Of a DNA stretch of 64,000 nucleotides, positions 54,071-63,710 are shown one piece after another. Made by a program: the position numbers and the translations under genes. Origin of the DNA: an uncultured Geobacter sp. (GTDB lineage Bacteria > Desulfobacterota > Desulfuromonadia > Geobacterales > Geobacteraceae); NCBI GenBank assembly GCA_903925075.1, contig CAIYDQ010000225.1, positions 1 to 64,000 on the forward strand, read 5' to 3'. The number at the start of each line of letters is the position of its first letter. Within the stretch, counting starts at the first letter, position 1. Under the pieces are notes generated by a model that searched no databases, had not been told where the DNA came from, and saw nothing but the letters and a program-made list of their open reading frames with translations.

Positions 54071-56746
54071 ATGACGCGAGTCCTGCTCATTACAGACACC
54101 GATAGGGTGCTGCGCATTTTCGAATCCCTGGAAGCGAAGGGAACACTGCAACTGCGGACTGCCGCGACCCTGGATCAGGCAGACCTGGAGATTTCGGAAA
54201 CCGTTCCGGACTTCACTTTCGTGCAAAGCCGCGTCTCCGGATTTTCAGGCGAGATACTCTTGCGGCACCTGAAAAAAGTGCTGCCCAAAGGCGCCAAGAC
54301 CATCCTGTTGACCGGAGATGCCGTCGAGACAGCCCAGGCCAAAAAGGTGCGCACGCCTTGTATCGACCTTACGCTGAGCGACGAGGAACTTGCCGAGTCC
54401 GTGGGCAAAGCGGCTACCGGGGCGCGGATCGCACCACCGAAAAAGGCCGCAGCACCCAAAGAGGCCGCAACACCTACCAAGAAGGCCGCGATACCTGGTA
54501 AAAAGTCCGCCCAGGTCCCTGAAGCCGCCGATGTAGACTCTGAACCAGGCATAGACTCTAAAACGGCAGATATAGACCCTAAAACGGCCGCAGTGAACCC
54601 CCAAGCTGCCGCCGCAGTAGAGCCCAAATCTACCGCAATGCCTGAAACGTCCGCATCAGTCTCCAAGCCTGCCGCATTAGAGCCTAAAGCGGCCGCAGTA
54701 ATCCCCAATCCAGATGTAGTAGACCCGAAAACGGCCGCAGCGCTTGAACAGCTGGCAGCTATGGAAGGTCGCTCAGCCGCGAGACGAAAACCGGTTCCAG
54801 AACCCGCTCTGGTTCCTGAAAAATTTGACTTGTTCGCGACCGCTCCGACTCCGGAAACGCCGGAGCAAGGGGAGGAACCGCTGCTGCTTGCCGATCTGCC
54901 TGCAGCGGCCAACGAACAGCCCTCAGTAGCCACAAACCAGCCTGAAGTCGCGGCCAACCAGCCTGAACTAGCAGCCAGCCTGCCCGAACTCGCAGCCAGC
55001 CTGCCCGAACTCGCAGCCAGCCTGCCCGAACTCGCAGCCAGCCAACCTGAACTCGCAGCCAACCAACCTGAACTCGCAGCCAACCAACCTGAACTCGCAG
55101 CCAGCCAACCTGAACTCGCAGCCAGCCAACCTGAACTCGCAGCCAGCCAACCTGAACTCGCAGCCAACCAACCTGAACTAGCGGCCAGCCTGCCTGAACT
55201 AGCGGCCAGCTTTCCTGAACTAGTGGCCAGCTTTCCTGAACTGGCTGCCAGCCTGCCTGAACTGGCAGCGAGCCTGTCTGAAGTCGAGCTCAACACGCCC
55301 GCAGTGGCCACCAATAAGTTCGTTGCCGGGACGCCGGCGACGGAGAAGACGGAGAAAAGCGGCCCGGCAGTCAACAAGCATCGCACCAAGCCATTTGCTG
55401 AAATCATGGAGCTTGGCGCTGCCAAGTCGGATTTGCCCGTCCCGGGCTCGCTAACTGTCGAGGATCGATTGATTCTTAGCGCCCCCACCGGCTCTTCGCC
55501 ATCGCAAGGGGCCGACAGGTCGGTGTGGCCCTTAGAACAAGAGCCCGATGACGCCCTCCCCAAGGGATACGTTCGGGGCATCCCGCTCGCCGATGCCATG
55601 GCGCACGCGGAAAAGGAAAAAAGCAGGCCATGGTGGCTCATTATTCCGGTGCTCCTGGCCTTTCTGCTCATCCCCCTTTTATCCTATAAGGAAGGCAAAA
55701 AGATAGCGCCCGCTGACACCGCTCCAGTCGCGAGCTCAGCCTTGCGACCGGTCAAGCACGCAGCCAAAGTTCCGGCGCCGGTCGCGACCAAGGCACATGG
55801 TCCGGATGCCGAGACTGCTATCGACACGGCTTGGTCATCAACGCCCGGGGCCATACAGCATCCCGCACCCCAGATGCCGCCGGCTGTGCCGACCTCGACA
55901 CCCGCTAAGACTGCGAGCCTGGCACCGGCAAAACCGGCTGCTCCGACCCCGGCAAAGACAGCGGCGGCGGTTCCTGCGCCGGCCAAGGCTATCCCTTCTG
56001 TGGCTTCGTCGAAAGCCGCCACCGCTCCGGTACCGGTCAAAGTGGCGACTCCCACAACTACGGTTAAAGCGGCTACGGTTCCGGCACCGGTCAAGGCCGC
56101 TGCCGTTCCGGCCCCCTCCAAGGCCGCAGTTTTTCCGGCGCCAGTCAAGGCCGCAGCGAGCCTACCGGTCAAGGTGGCGGCGGGCGCACCGGCAAAGCCA
56201 GTCGCACCGACTCCGGTGAAGGCAGCGGCGCCCACTCCGGCAAAGATCGCAGCCCCGGCAACCGCGCCGCTCGTCAAGCCTGAAAACAGACCGGCAATAA
56301 AACCGGACCTCAAACAGCCCGCGATACCGGATCCCAGGCAGGCCGCCAGGCCGATACCCGCGCCAGAGGCAAAGCCTGCGGCCAAGGCTGGACTGAAGAG
56401 TCTTCCTGCTAGCGTGGCCAGCGCCAAATTGGATAGCGCCTACGGCAAAACACACCCCGGGTGGCAAAGATACGTCGACAAGAACGTCGAGTACACGATA
56501 TTCAAGGAGGACGATACCTTCAGAGCGATGCAGGTGATCGCTCTTGGTAAGGAAACGGTCTCAACCCCGCTCTTCAAAAAGCTGCTGATGGAATTCGGCG
56601 GCATCAAACGCTTTCAGTTGCAGTCCAGCGTGGACAAGGGAGATTACCTGATGGAGCGGGGTGTCGCCAAAGGGGGCTTATCCCTGACCATTTACCGGAA
56701 GAAAAACGACTTCAAGGTGAAGGGGCTGGTGCTTTATTTCCAGTGA
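54071..56746 (+). CDS. Pseudo-receiver protein with ELAASLP repeats and a transmembrane helix
   Basis: 891 residues. Residues 1-115 look like a receiver domain (VLLITDTD, KTILLTGDA) but the phospho-acceptor Asp is missing (FTFVQSRVSGFSGE). Then comes an Ala/Pro/Lys-rich stretch, about 17 heptad repeats of ELAAS(L/Q/F)P (nucleotides 54930-55290), one TM helix (about 518-536, WWLIIPVLLAFLLIPLL), a second Ala/Pro repeat region (PVKAAA types) and a C-terminal domain YVDKNVEYTIFKEDD... of about 95 residues. So the N-terminus is cytosolic and the C-terminus periplasmic, like a trans-envelope link. ATG 54071 overlaps the stop of a 7-codon frame at 54051-54074 (ATGA). It precedes the LysM protein by 43 bp. 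Confidence 0.8.
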   Translation: MTRVLLITDTDRVLRIFESLEAKGTLQLRTAATLDQADLEISETVPDFTFVQSRVSGFSGEILLRHLKKVLPKGAKTILLTGDAVETAQAKKVRTPCIDLTLSDEELAESVGKAATGARIAPPKKAAAPKEAATPTKKAAIPGKKSAQVPEAADVDSEPGIDSKTADIDPKTAAVNPQAAAAVEPKSTAMPETSASVSKPAALEPKAAAVIPNPDVVDPKTAAALEQLAAMEGRSAARRKPVPEPALVPEKFDLFATAPTPETPEQGEEPLLLADLPAAANEQPSVATNQPEVAANQPELAASLPELAASLPELAASLPELAASQPELAANQPELAANQPELAASQPELAASQPELAASQPELAANQPELAASLPELAASFPELVASFPELAASLPELAASLSEVELNTPAVATNKFVAGTPATEKTEKSGPAVNKHRTKPFAEIMELGAAKSDLPVPGSLTVEDRLILSAPTGSSPSQGADRSVWPLEQEPDDALPKGYVRGIPLADAMAHAEKEKSRPWWLIIPVLLAFLLIPLLSYKEGKKIAPADTAPVASSALRPVKHAAKVPAPVATKAHGPDAETAIDTAWSSTPGAIQHPAPQMPPAVPTSTPAKTASLAPAKPAAPTPAKTAAAVPAPAKAIPSVASSKAATAPVPVKVATPTTTVKAATVPAPVKAAAVPAPSKAAVFPAPVKAAASLPVKVAAGAPAKPVAPTPVKAAAPTPAKIAAPATAPLVKPENRPAIKPDLKQPAIPDPRQAARPIPAPEAKPAAKAGLKSLPASVASAKLDSAYGKTHPGWQRYVDKNVEYTIFKEDDTFRAMQVIALGKETVSTPLFKKLLMEFGGIKRFQLQSSVDKGDYLMERGVAKGGLSLTIYRKKNDFKVKGLVLYFQ
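54930..55290 (+). repeat. 21-bp tandem repeats encoding ELAASLP
   Basis: About 17 in-frame units of 21 bases, such as GAACTCGCAGCCAGCCTGCCC, with L, Q or F at position six and occasional N for S. The repeats keep frame and amphipathic pattern, which suggests selection on the protein. Length is likely to vary between strains. Confidence 0.9.
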
Positions 56747-56789
56747 AAAGATTGCTAGCAGTACTCGAAAAACTGCAGTGAGGTATTAG

Positions 56790-58442
56790 ATGATCACCTT
56801 GAAACAAAGCGGAAACCTGCTCTTGTTGGCGCTTCTTTCCCTGCCGTCGCAAATCCACGCCGCCAGCGGGCGATTCGACATCGACCTCAAGGAACTCGAG
56901 CGTCAAGAGCCGAAGACGCCCGAAAAATCAGAAAAGAAGAAGGGGCAGAGTCTCAAGAAGCGCGCGTCCGAGGGCGGGAGCGAGCAAAAGCCTACGGATA
57001 ACGCGGAGACTGTGCGCTACACCATTCAACCGGGCGACCACATCTTCAAAATTCTCATCGTGCGCTTCGGCATGTCCAACGAGGCGGCGGAGCGGCTGGT
57101 TCCTGAAATCCTCCGCATCAACAACATTTCCAATTTCAAGCACCTCAGCATCGGCCAGACCATACTCATTCCCGGCAAAGGTCAACAGGAACGTATGGCG
57201 AAAACGGCCAGGAAAGCGAAGACTCGCGGCTCCGAAGAAACGAAGGCCGATGCGCCGCCGGAAAACTTGTCCAAACCGGCCTCCAAAGACGCGAAAGGTG
57301 CTCCCGACGCTGGAACGGTGGCCAAAGTGGCGACTCCTGCGCTGGCCAAAGTGGCGACTCCTGCGCCGCCGGCAGCGGCCCACGACGATTCCGCGGCCGA
57401 ACCCGGCCATGCGCCCGCTCAACCGGCTCCCCTGTCGCTTCGGCCGGTCATCCCCACCGTTCCCCCGATCCCTTCACCACCCGATAAAACCACTCCCTCG
57501 GCAGTTGAGCCTCCCCCTGCCGTTGCCGATTCCGTTCCCGGCACGGCGCACCCTGTTCATGCCGAGCTGCCACGGGCTGATGCCGAACTGAAATCGGCTC
57601 ACGCTGACTTGCCGCCTGTCCGCACTGACCTGCCGCCGGCTCATCAGGCCGAGCTGAAACCGGCTCATGCCGAGCTGCCGCCGGCTCAGGCCGAGCTGAA
57701 ACCGGCCCCTGACGAGATGCCACCAGCTCAGGCCGAGCTGAAACCAGCTCCCGCCGACCCGCCGCCGGCTCATGCCGAGCTGAAATCGGCTCCCGCCGAA
57801 GCGCAGCACACACACGCACCGCCGCAACCTCAGCCGCAAGCGCCCCTGGCTGCGGCGGAGCCAGTTCCTGCCGCGGCGCACACGGCCGCTTCAGCCGTCA
57901 AAGCGGCGCCTCCCGCGGCCCAACCGGCTGCGGCCGTCGTCCCCCCCGTCGCGGCTGCGCCGGTCATCCTCGAAAACACCTGGATCTGCTCCGTCACCGA
58001 GCGCGACGGTTCGCGGATCGTGGACGCGGCTCTCAACGCGCTGTCGGTTCCCTGGAGCAAGAATCGAGTCCTTCAGTCCGCGTCGCCGACCGCCTTCAGC
58101 ATCAGGGTGGACCGCTACTTCGAATACAAGGAAGGCCGCTATATCGTCAGCATCGGCGAGTTCGATCCTTATAACTACACGCTGATCAGGTTATTGGAGG
58201 GTGCGGGCTATCGAGTGCTGAGGATCAACGGCAAGGAAGATTTCCAAACGCTCAACCGCAAACTGTTGGCCCTGATAGGAGTCACTGCGGATTTCGGCAA
58301 GCACCTGCTCGCTGGCGGGAAGACGGCGAAGGGTTTCTTGTTGCAGCACGACGATGCCGGCGGCAGGCGGGTCATCATCACCGATGACCCGGCAGATCCG
58401 CATCAGAAGTGGGTGCTGGCGCCGGGGTGCGGCGCCAGGTAG
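56790..58442 (+). CDS. LysM domain protein with Pro-rich repeats
   Basis: 550 residues. Signal peptide at 1-24 (SLPSQIHA). A LysM domain (about 74-130, YTIQPGDHIFKILIVRFGMSN...ILRINNISNFKHLSIGQTILIP) binds peptidoglycan. A Pro/Ala/Glu linker with repeats of AELKPA(H/P)AELPPA follows (about 250-345), then a C-terminal domain (about 390-550, WICSVTERDGSRIV to DDPADPHQKW). The gene lies 43 bp after the pseudo-receiver protein and is likely cotranscribed with it; the pair may form a complex across the envelope. Function unknown. The frame is well set by a GAGGTATTAG ribosome site and an ATG at 56790. Confidence 0.82.
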   Translation: MITLKQSGNLLLLALLSLPSQIHAASGRFDIDLKELERQEPKTPEKSEKKKGQSLKKRASEGGSEQKPTDNAETVRYTIQPGDHIFKILIVRFGMSNEAAERLVPEILRINNISNFKHLSIGQTILIPGKGQQERMAKTARKAKTRGSEETKADAPPENLSKPASKDAKGAPDAGTVAKVATPALAKVATPAPPAAAHDDSAAEPGHAPAQPAPLSLRPVIPTVPPIPSPPDKTTPSAVEPPPAVADSVPGTAHPVHAELPRADAELKSAHADLPPVRTDLPPAHQAELKPAHAELPPAQAELKPAPDEMPPAQAELKPAPADPPPAHAELKSAPAEAQHTHAPPQPQPQAPLAAAEPVPAAAHTAASAVKAAPPAAQPAAAVVPPVAAAPVILENTWICSVTERDGSRIVDAALNALSVPWSKNRVLQSASPTAFSIRVDRYFEYKEGRYIVSIGEFDPYNYTLIRLLEGAGYRVLRINGKEDFQTLNRKLLALIGVTADFGKHLLAGGKTAKGFLLQHDDAGGRRVIITDDPADPHQKWVLAPGCGAR

Positions 58443-58531
58443 CTTTTTCGCTGCCCGCCTTTTGCCCCTCCCCGCCTTTGCCGCGCGCGGTCGGGTCGGG
58501 GCATGCGGTGGGTCAGGGGCCGGCGGTCGGG

Positions 58532-59287
58532 TCAGGGCATGAGGCTGGGGACTGAATGCTCCTGATTCCATGGCTGGCCGGCTTCGACATCGCCCTCGTT
58601 GATTCCGATTCCGGCGGAGAGGGGAGCGGGCGCCTGCGTCGCGGGGAAGGCAGGGAGCGCGTTTTGCAATGAGGAGTCTGTCTGGAGCGGCGGGACTGGC
58701 GGCCTTTGCAGCACCTCTTTCGGGACCCTGACGAAGGCCCGGGTCTTGACGGTGAATTCCGCCCGTTTCCCCTGCGCGGCGTCGCTGACCCACCCGTCCA
58801 CCTTTTCCTTGACCAATTCCTCGAGTTTGTCTTTGAGCGGCGCGTAGGCAGCCTCCTGCGCCATCGGCTTCACGTGCTGCAGTTGATCGAAGACCATCTT
58901 CGAGTACCGATCCCGTTTCTGAGGAGTCTGGCTGTTGTAGCAGCCGATCGCCTTCCAGGTGTAGCCGTACTTGTTCATGCACATGGCCAGGATCCAGGCG
59001 CCGGTCTTGGTGTTGTAACAGGCGTCGCCCAGCGATTTCCAGCGCTCCTTGCCGATGGTCGCGCCCCAGCTGGAGTTGATCTGCATCAAGCCGACATCGT
59101 AGGTGCCGTTGGTGTTCTTGTTGACGGCCGCCGGGTTGAAGTTGGATTCAACCTTGGCGATCGCCCGCAGGATCTGCGGATTGATGCCGTACTGGGCACC
59201 CGCCTCCTCGAAACAAAAGCAAAAACCGTCGCTTTCCACGGCGATGACCAGGAAGGCGGCCAACAGAAACGTTCTTGAAATACCCAT
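58532..59287 (-). CDS. Lytic transglycosylase (SLT domain), exported
   Basis: 251 residues with a signal peptide (1-22). The SLT lysozyme-like domain opens EEAGAQYGINPQILRAIAKVESNFNPAAVN with the catalytic Glu in KVESNFNP, then YDVGLMQINSSWG and YNSQTPQKRDRY, close to the small transglycosylases of conjugation (VirB1/IagB type). A C-terminal extension of about 100 residues is unrelated and proline-rich. It cleaves peptidoglycan glycan strands and may make room for the trans-envelope protein encoded convergently next door. The ATG at 59285-59287 follows AGGACCGGCATC. Confidence 0.88.
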   Translation of the reverse strand: MGISRTFLLAAFLVIAVESDGFCFCFEEAGAQYGINPQILRAIAKVESNFNPAAVNKNTNGTYDVGLMQINSSWGATIGKERWKSLGDACYNTKTGAWILAMCMNKYGYTWKAIGCYNSQTPQKRDRYSKMVFDQLQHVKPMAQEAAYAPLKDKLEELVKEKVDGWVSDAAQGKRAEFTVKTRAFVRVPKEVLQRPPVPPLQTDSSLQNALPAFPATQAPAPLSAGIGINEGDVEAGQPWNQEHSVPSLMP

Positions 59288-59386
59288 GATGCCGGTCCTC
59301 TCTTAGGGATGGTTCAACCCGGCAAATAATACCTTTTCCAGATCGGCATGTCATCTGCTAAAGTCGACCGGTAAGGAGCGCCAAAC

Positions 59387-60094
59387 ATGAAGATGAACCT
59401 GAACGAACTGGAGATCCGCATTCTCGGCTGCCTGATGGAGAAGGAACTCAGCACGCCGGAGTCCTATCCGCTCACCCTGAACGCCCTTTTGAGCGCATGC
59501 AATCAGAAATCCAATCGAGACCCGGTGATGGTCCTGACGGAGAACGAAATCGCGGCCGGCCTGCAAGGCCTGGGGTCCCGCGGCTTGGCGCGGCTGACCA
59601 CCACCGGCGGGAGGGTCGGCAAGTATTGCCATTCGGTCGAGGGAAAACTGGGGCTTGCCGTCCCCGCCCGCGCGCTGCTTGCCGAGCTGATGCTGCGCGG
59701 TCCGCAGACCGCCGGAGAGTTGCGCAATCGCGGCGAGCGCATGGCGCAATTCCCGGACCTGGAAGCCGTTGAGGAAGTCCTGCTGGAGCTGTTGAAATGC
59801 GGCCCGCCGCTGGTCGCCCGGTTGCCGCGCCAAGCCGGCCGCAAGGAGCAGCGCTACGCCCAGCTCTTCGCCGGGCTCCCCGACCTCCCCGATCTTCCGG
59901 ACGTCCACGACGTCCACAACGTCCACAACGTCCACGATCGTCGCAGCGACCGCGCAACCGCAACCGAAAACCCGGCGTTTCGCCCCCCCGCCGTCGAGCG
60001 GCTGATCAAGTTGGAGGCGGAGGTGGGCGAGTTGCGCGGCGAGGTCGGCGCCCTGCGCCGGGAGACCGAGGAACTGCTGGCGATGTTTGCCTGA
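59387..60094 (+). CDS. yceH: YceH family (DUF480) protein
   Basis: 235-residue winged-helix protein of the DUF480 family. Diagnostic stretches are LNELEIRILGCLMEKELSTPESYPLTLNAL and NALLSACNQKSNRDPVM, then a second wing (LTTTGGRVGKYCHSVEGKLGL) and a C-terminal coiled coil EVGELRGEVGALRRETEELLAMF. Between the domains a short microsatellite (DVHDVHNVHNVHDR, nine-base period GTCCACAAC) lengthens the linker. ATG 59387 follows AAGGAGCGCCAAAC. Function unknown. Confidence 0.92.
   Translation: MKMNLNELEIRILGCLMEKELSTPESYPLTLNALLSACNQKSNRDPVMVLTENEIAAGLQGLGSRGLARLTTTGGRVGKYCHSVEGKLGLAVPARALLAELMLRGPQTAGELRNRGERMAQFPDLEAVEEVLLELLKCGPPLVARLPRQAGRKEQRYAQLFAGLPDLPDLPDVHDVHNVHNVHDRRSDRATATENPAFRPPAVERLIKLEAEVGELRGEVGALRRETEELLAMFA
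59900..59941 (+). repeat. GTCCACAAC nonamer repeat inside yceH
   Basis: Four nine-base units, GTCCACGAC, GTCCACAAC, GTCCACAAC, GTCCACGAT, coding DVHDVHNVHNVHD. The period of nine keeps the frame. Confidence 0.85.
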
Positions 60095-60212
60095 TTAGTC
60101 TTGAATTTGCAGCCGAAACTGCGCTAATCTGCCCTTTGGCGCCGCCGACGGCAAAGCTAAAGCAAACCCGCGCCGGCAAGCCACGCGCCACGTATCGGAG
60201 AATCATTCAACC

Positions 60213-62750
60213 ATGGAGATTTACAAGGCAAGATCCCGCAAGCAGGAGATGCGCTCGGGCGTCAAGCTGTTTTTAGGACTTTTGGCCGGGAGCCTCACCC
60301 TGCTGCTGCTTGCGGGCATCGGCTATTTTTTCTTTCTGCTGGGCTCGCTGCCCAAGGTGGACCGGCTGGCCGATTACCGTCCGCCGATCCTCTCCCAGGT
60401 GTTCGGCGAGGACGGCACCCTGGTGGGGGAGTTTTACCTGGAGCGGCGCACGGTGGTCGCTGTGGATAAAATCCCCCGGCGGCTGATACAGGCCTTCGTT
60501 TCCGCCGAGGACTCAAACTTCTACCAGCACAAGGGGATCGACTACCTGGGCGTGCTCCGGGCGGCCGGCAAGAACCTGATCTCGATGCGCAAAAAGGAGG
60601 GGGCGTCCACCATCACCCAGCAGGTGGCCAAGTCGATGCTGCTCACCCCGGAGAAAAAGTTCTCCCGCAAGATCAAGGAGGCGATTCTCGCCAAGAGGAT
60701 GGAGGAGCGGCTTTCCAAGGACGAGATTCTGTACATCTACCTGAACCAGATCTACCTGGGCGCCGGCGCCTACGGCGTGCAACTCGCCGCCGAGACCTAT
60801 TTCGGCAAGGAGGTCGACAAGCTTACCCTGGCCGAGATGGCGATGATGGCCGGACTCCCCAAGGCGCCCAACAGCTACTCTCCGATCAAGCACCTGGACA
60901 AGGCCAAGGAACGGCAGGGGTACGTGCTGGAGAGGATGGTGAAGGAGGGGTACATCACCCGGGTGGAGGCCGACCACGCCAAGGCCGAGCCGATCGTGAT
61001 CCACGCGCTGAAGAAGGTGAACGCCGACCAGTCCGCCTACTTCCTGGAGCAGGTGCGGCAACAGCTGGAGGAGAAGTACGGCGAAGAGCGGCTCTATAAG
61101 GGGGGCCTGAAGATCTACACCACCATGAACGCCGAGATGCAAAGGGGCGCCTACGACTCCGTGGTGAACGGACTGAAGGCGCTCGACAAGCGACAGGGAT
61201 TCCGGGGCGCGGTCAAGTACCTGGAAGCGGCGGAGATCGACCCGTTTTGCAAGAAGGTGGAGGACGGCATCGATTACCTGAACCTGAAACAGGGCTCAAG
61301 CTACCAGGGAGTGGTCACCGCCATCGATCAGGCCAAGCACGTACTGAGCGTGCGGGTCGGCGACCGCACCGGCACCGTCTCCAAAAAGGACATGGAATGG
61401 GGAGGGAAGCTGGAGTTGGTGAACAGCTTCGGCAAGCCCGATTCGAAAAGGGCGATCGGCCTGGGCGCCGTGCTGGAGTTGCAGGTGAAGCAACCGGACG
61501 CGAACCGCGCCGACGCCGTCTTCGCGCTGGACCAGACGCCGGAAACGCAGGCTGCCCTGATCGCCCTCGACCCGATGACCGGCGCGGTGCGCGCCATGGT
61601 GGGGGGCTACGACTTCAAAAAAAGCCAGTTCAACCGGGCGATGCAGGCCAAGAGGAACCCCGGCTCCGCCTTCAAGCCGGTGATCTACGCGGCGGCCCTG
61701 GACAACGGCATGACCCCGGCCAGCATCATCGACGACTCCCAGGTCGAATACGAAAGCGGCAAGGAGAAGGCCTGGAAGCCCAAGAACTACGACAACGTCT
61801 ACCGCGGGCCGGTCACCATGCGCGAGGCGCTCACCAACTCCATCAACGTGGTCAGCGTCAAGATCCTGGAGCATATCGGGGTCTCCGCCGCCATCGAGTA
61901 CGCCAAGAGGCTGGGGATCGTCTCCCCCATGTCCGACAACCTCACCCTGGCCCTGGGTTCTTCCAGCCTGACGCCGCTGGAGCTCACCAGCGCCTACGCC
62001 GTTTTCGCTTCGGGTGGCTACCGCACCACCCCCTACTTCGTCACCAAGGTGCTGGACCGGGACGGCGTGGTAATGGAGGAGGTGGCCGAGCCTAAACTCC
62101 CCGTCTTCGGCGGCATCTCCAGCGCCCAGGCCCCGGCCAACGGCGAGGACGGCGAAACCGATGGCGAGGACGCTTCCCAACCGGCCCAGTCGACCGAGGC
62201 GCCGCTGCAGCCGGCCGTGCCGCCGGCGCTCTCGCCGTCAGCCGCCCCGCAGGCGCCCCCCTCGGTCGGCGACCAGGTGCTGACCGCCATCCCGGTCATC
62301 CCTCCGGAGACCGCCTTCATCATGACCAACCTGATGGAGAGCGTCGTCACCAGCGGCACCGGCGGTCGCGCGCGCGCCCTGGGGAGGCCGGTGGCCGGCA
62401 AGACCGGAACCACCAACGACATGAAGGACGCCTGGTTCGTGGGCTACGTGCCGCAACTGGTGGCCGGGGTCTGGGTCGGCTACGACCAGGAGCGCAGCCT
62501 CGGCTCGGGCGGCTCCGGCGGACAGGCGGCCGCCCCGATCTGGACCGAGTTCATGCAGCGCGCCCTGGCCGGGGTGCCGGTGAAGCAATTCGAGACGCCG
62601 CGCAACGTTACCTTCGCCCTGATCAACCCGCGCACCGGGCGGCTGGCCCGCCAAGGAAGCCCCGGCGCGGTCCAGGAGTGCTTCATCAGCGGCTCGGAAC
62701 CGACCAGCTACGACCAGGAAACCCCGCCCCCGCCGGGTCCTGCGGAGTAA
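60213..62750 (+). CDS. mrcA: Class A penicillin-binding protein 1A
   Basis: 845-residue bifunctional peptidoglycan synthase. An N-terminal TM helix (LFLGLLAGSLTLLLLAGIGYFFF) precedes the glycosyltransferase domain with VSAEDSNFYQHKGID and the GASTITQQVAK motif. The transpeptidase domain has the active Ser485 in GSAFK, the SIN motif (TNSINVVS) and KTGTTND (about residue 730). Between them lies an OB-like insert (EDGIDYLNLKQGSSYQGVV). A Pro/Ala-rich insertion (SSAQAPANGEDGE...) precedes the KTG motif, longer than usual. ATG 60213 follows a weak ribosome site. The gene is monocistronic. Confidence 0.93.
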   Translation: MEIYKARSRKQEMRSGVKLFLGLLAGSLTLLLLAGIGYFFFLLGSLPKVDRLADYRPPILSQVFGEDGTLVGEFYLERRTVVAVDKIPRRLIQAFVSAEDSNFYQHKGIDYLGVLRAAGKNLISMRKKEGASTITQQVAKSMLLTPEKKFSRKIKEAILAKRMEERLSKDEILYIYLNQIYLGAGAYGVQLAAETYFGKEVDKLTLAEMAMMAGLPKAPNSYSPIKHLDKAKERQGYVLERMVKEGYITRVEADHAKAEPIVIHALKKVNADQSAYFLEQVRQQLEEKYGEERLYKGGLKIYTTMNAEMQRGAYDSVVNGLKALDKRQGFRGAVKYLEAAEIDPFCKKVEDGIDYLNLKQGSSYQGVVTAIDQAKHVLSVRVGDRTGTVSKKDMEWGGKLELVNSFGKPDSKRAIGLGAVLELQVKQPDANRADAVFALDQTPETQAALIALDPMTGAVRAMVGGYDFKKSQFNRAMQAKRNPGSAFKPVIYAAALDNGMTPASIIDDSQVEYESGKEKAWKPKNYDNVYRGPVTMREALTNSINVVSVKILEHIGVSAAIEYAKRLGIVSPMSDNLTLALGSSSLTPLELTSAYAVFASGGYRTTPYFVTKVLDRDGVVMEEVAEPKLPVFGGISSAQAPANGEDGETDGEDASQPAQSTEAPLQPAVPPALSPSAAPQAPPSVGDQVLTAIPVIPPETAFIMTNLMESVVTSGTGGRARALGRPVAGKTGTTNDMKDAWFVGYVPQLVAGVWVGYDQERSLGSGGSGGQAAAPIWTEFMQRALAGVPVKQFETPRNVTFALINPRTGRLARQGSPGAVQECFISGSEPTSYDQETPPPPGPAE

Positions 62751-62905
62751 ATATTTGATTTGATAGGTTTTTGTCTCGCGCAAGCATTTTCAAGCCGCCG
62801 CCGAACCAAGAGCGCGCGCTCATCTGGACTACGTGGGCGCAAGCGGCTCCGTTGGCTAGAACCGCTCCTATCCTGGAGAAAATGGCGACCGCGCCAAGAA
62901 AACCC

Positions 62906-62933
62906 TTGCAAACTCTAAATTTCTGACTATAGT
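62906..62933 (+). promoter_or_regulatory. Possible sigma70-type promoter of the HU gene
   Basis: TTGCAA (62906-62911), 16-base spacer, TATAGT (62928-62933), 35 bases before the HU start codon. Confidence 0.5.
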
Positions 62934-62967
62934 GGCATTTATTTAATCAAACCAAGGGAGGGTTCAC

Positions 62968-63252
62968 ATGACTAAAGCAGAGCTCGTCGAAGCAGTAGCA
63001 AAATCCGCCAACATCTCCAAGGGCGCGGCCGAGAAGGCTGTCGGCGCGTTTGTTACCACCGTGAGCGGCGCGCTGAAAAGCGGCGACCGGGTCACCCTGG
63101 TCGGGTTCGGCAGTTTTGAAGTGGCCAACCGCCAGGCGCGCACCGGAAGGAACCCGCAGACCGGCAAGGAGATCAACATCGCCGAGGCCAACGTTCCCAA
63201 GTTCCGTCCCGGCAAGGCCCTGAAAGATGCGGTGGCCGCCGGAAAGAAGTAG
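62968..63252 (+). CDS. hup: HU family DNA-binding protein
   Basis: 94-residue histone-like protein: [28 protein letters not shown], the [11 protein letters not shown] stretch, the DNA-binding arm [35 protein letters not shown]. It bends and compacts DNA. ATG 62968 has AAGGGAGGG upstream. It is followed by an intrinsic terminator. Confidence 0.95.
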   Translation: MTKAELVEAVAKSANISKGAAEKAVGAFVTTVSGALKSGDRVTLVGFGSFEVANRQARTGRNPQTGKEINIAEANVPKFRPGKALKDAVAAGKK

Positions 63253-63312
63253 CGCCGGACCGGCAACCGAAGCGCCCCTCAGCGAAGGTTGCGCCGGATG
63301 ACAGCTTCGAGA

Positions 63313-63338
63313 AACCCCGCCCCCGCGGGGTTTTTTTT
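63313..63338 (+). terminator. Intrinsic terminator of the HU gene
   Basis: AACCCCGC (63313-63320) pairs with GCGGGGTT (63325-63332), followed by a run of T to 63338. The next 370 bases up to the helicase hold no gene I can support; the T-rich and hairpin-rich sequence may be a long 5' leader. Confidence 0.85.
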
Positions 63339-63710
63339 GTCAGCCGCCGGCTTTCGGCGAAAAAGCTTGCATTGCCCAAGCAACTGTAGTAAGTATGTCG
63401 GGTTGACTGACAACAGTTCCATCAGGGAGCAGGTTTCCCTTCCCATCGATCCAACCCCTCGCATTCAGGCTAATCCCCAGAAGAGATGCGGCAGCAGCTA
63501 TTGGTTGGCAACGGTGTATGTGGTTTGCCGGTCATTGGCGTGTTGCTGTTCCCCCATTAAATGCATGCGGCAAGTGCTGCCGCAGCGGTTTTTCACGCCC
63601 ACACACTTTGCGAACCCTTGTCAAAAAAAGCAGCCCTTGCGCCCGCCCTCTGGGGATTTTCGGAGCATGGCGCGGTGCGGCTTTTTTCCCAGGGGAGAAA
63701 AGGAATCTTC

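Noticed and set aside
63339..63710. Coding frames in the leader of the helicase gene
   Set aside because: Frames on both strands lack ribosome sites and recognisable motifs; the stretch is more simply an untranslated leader.
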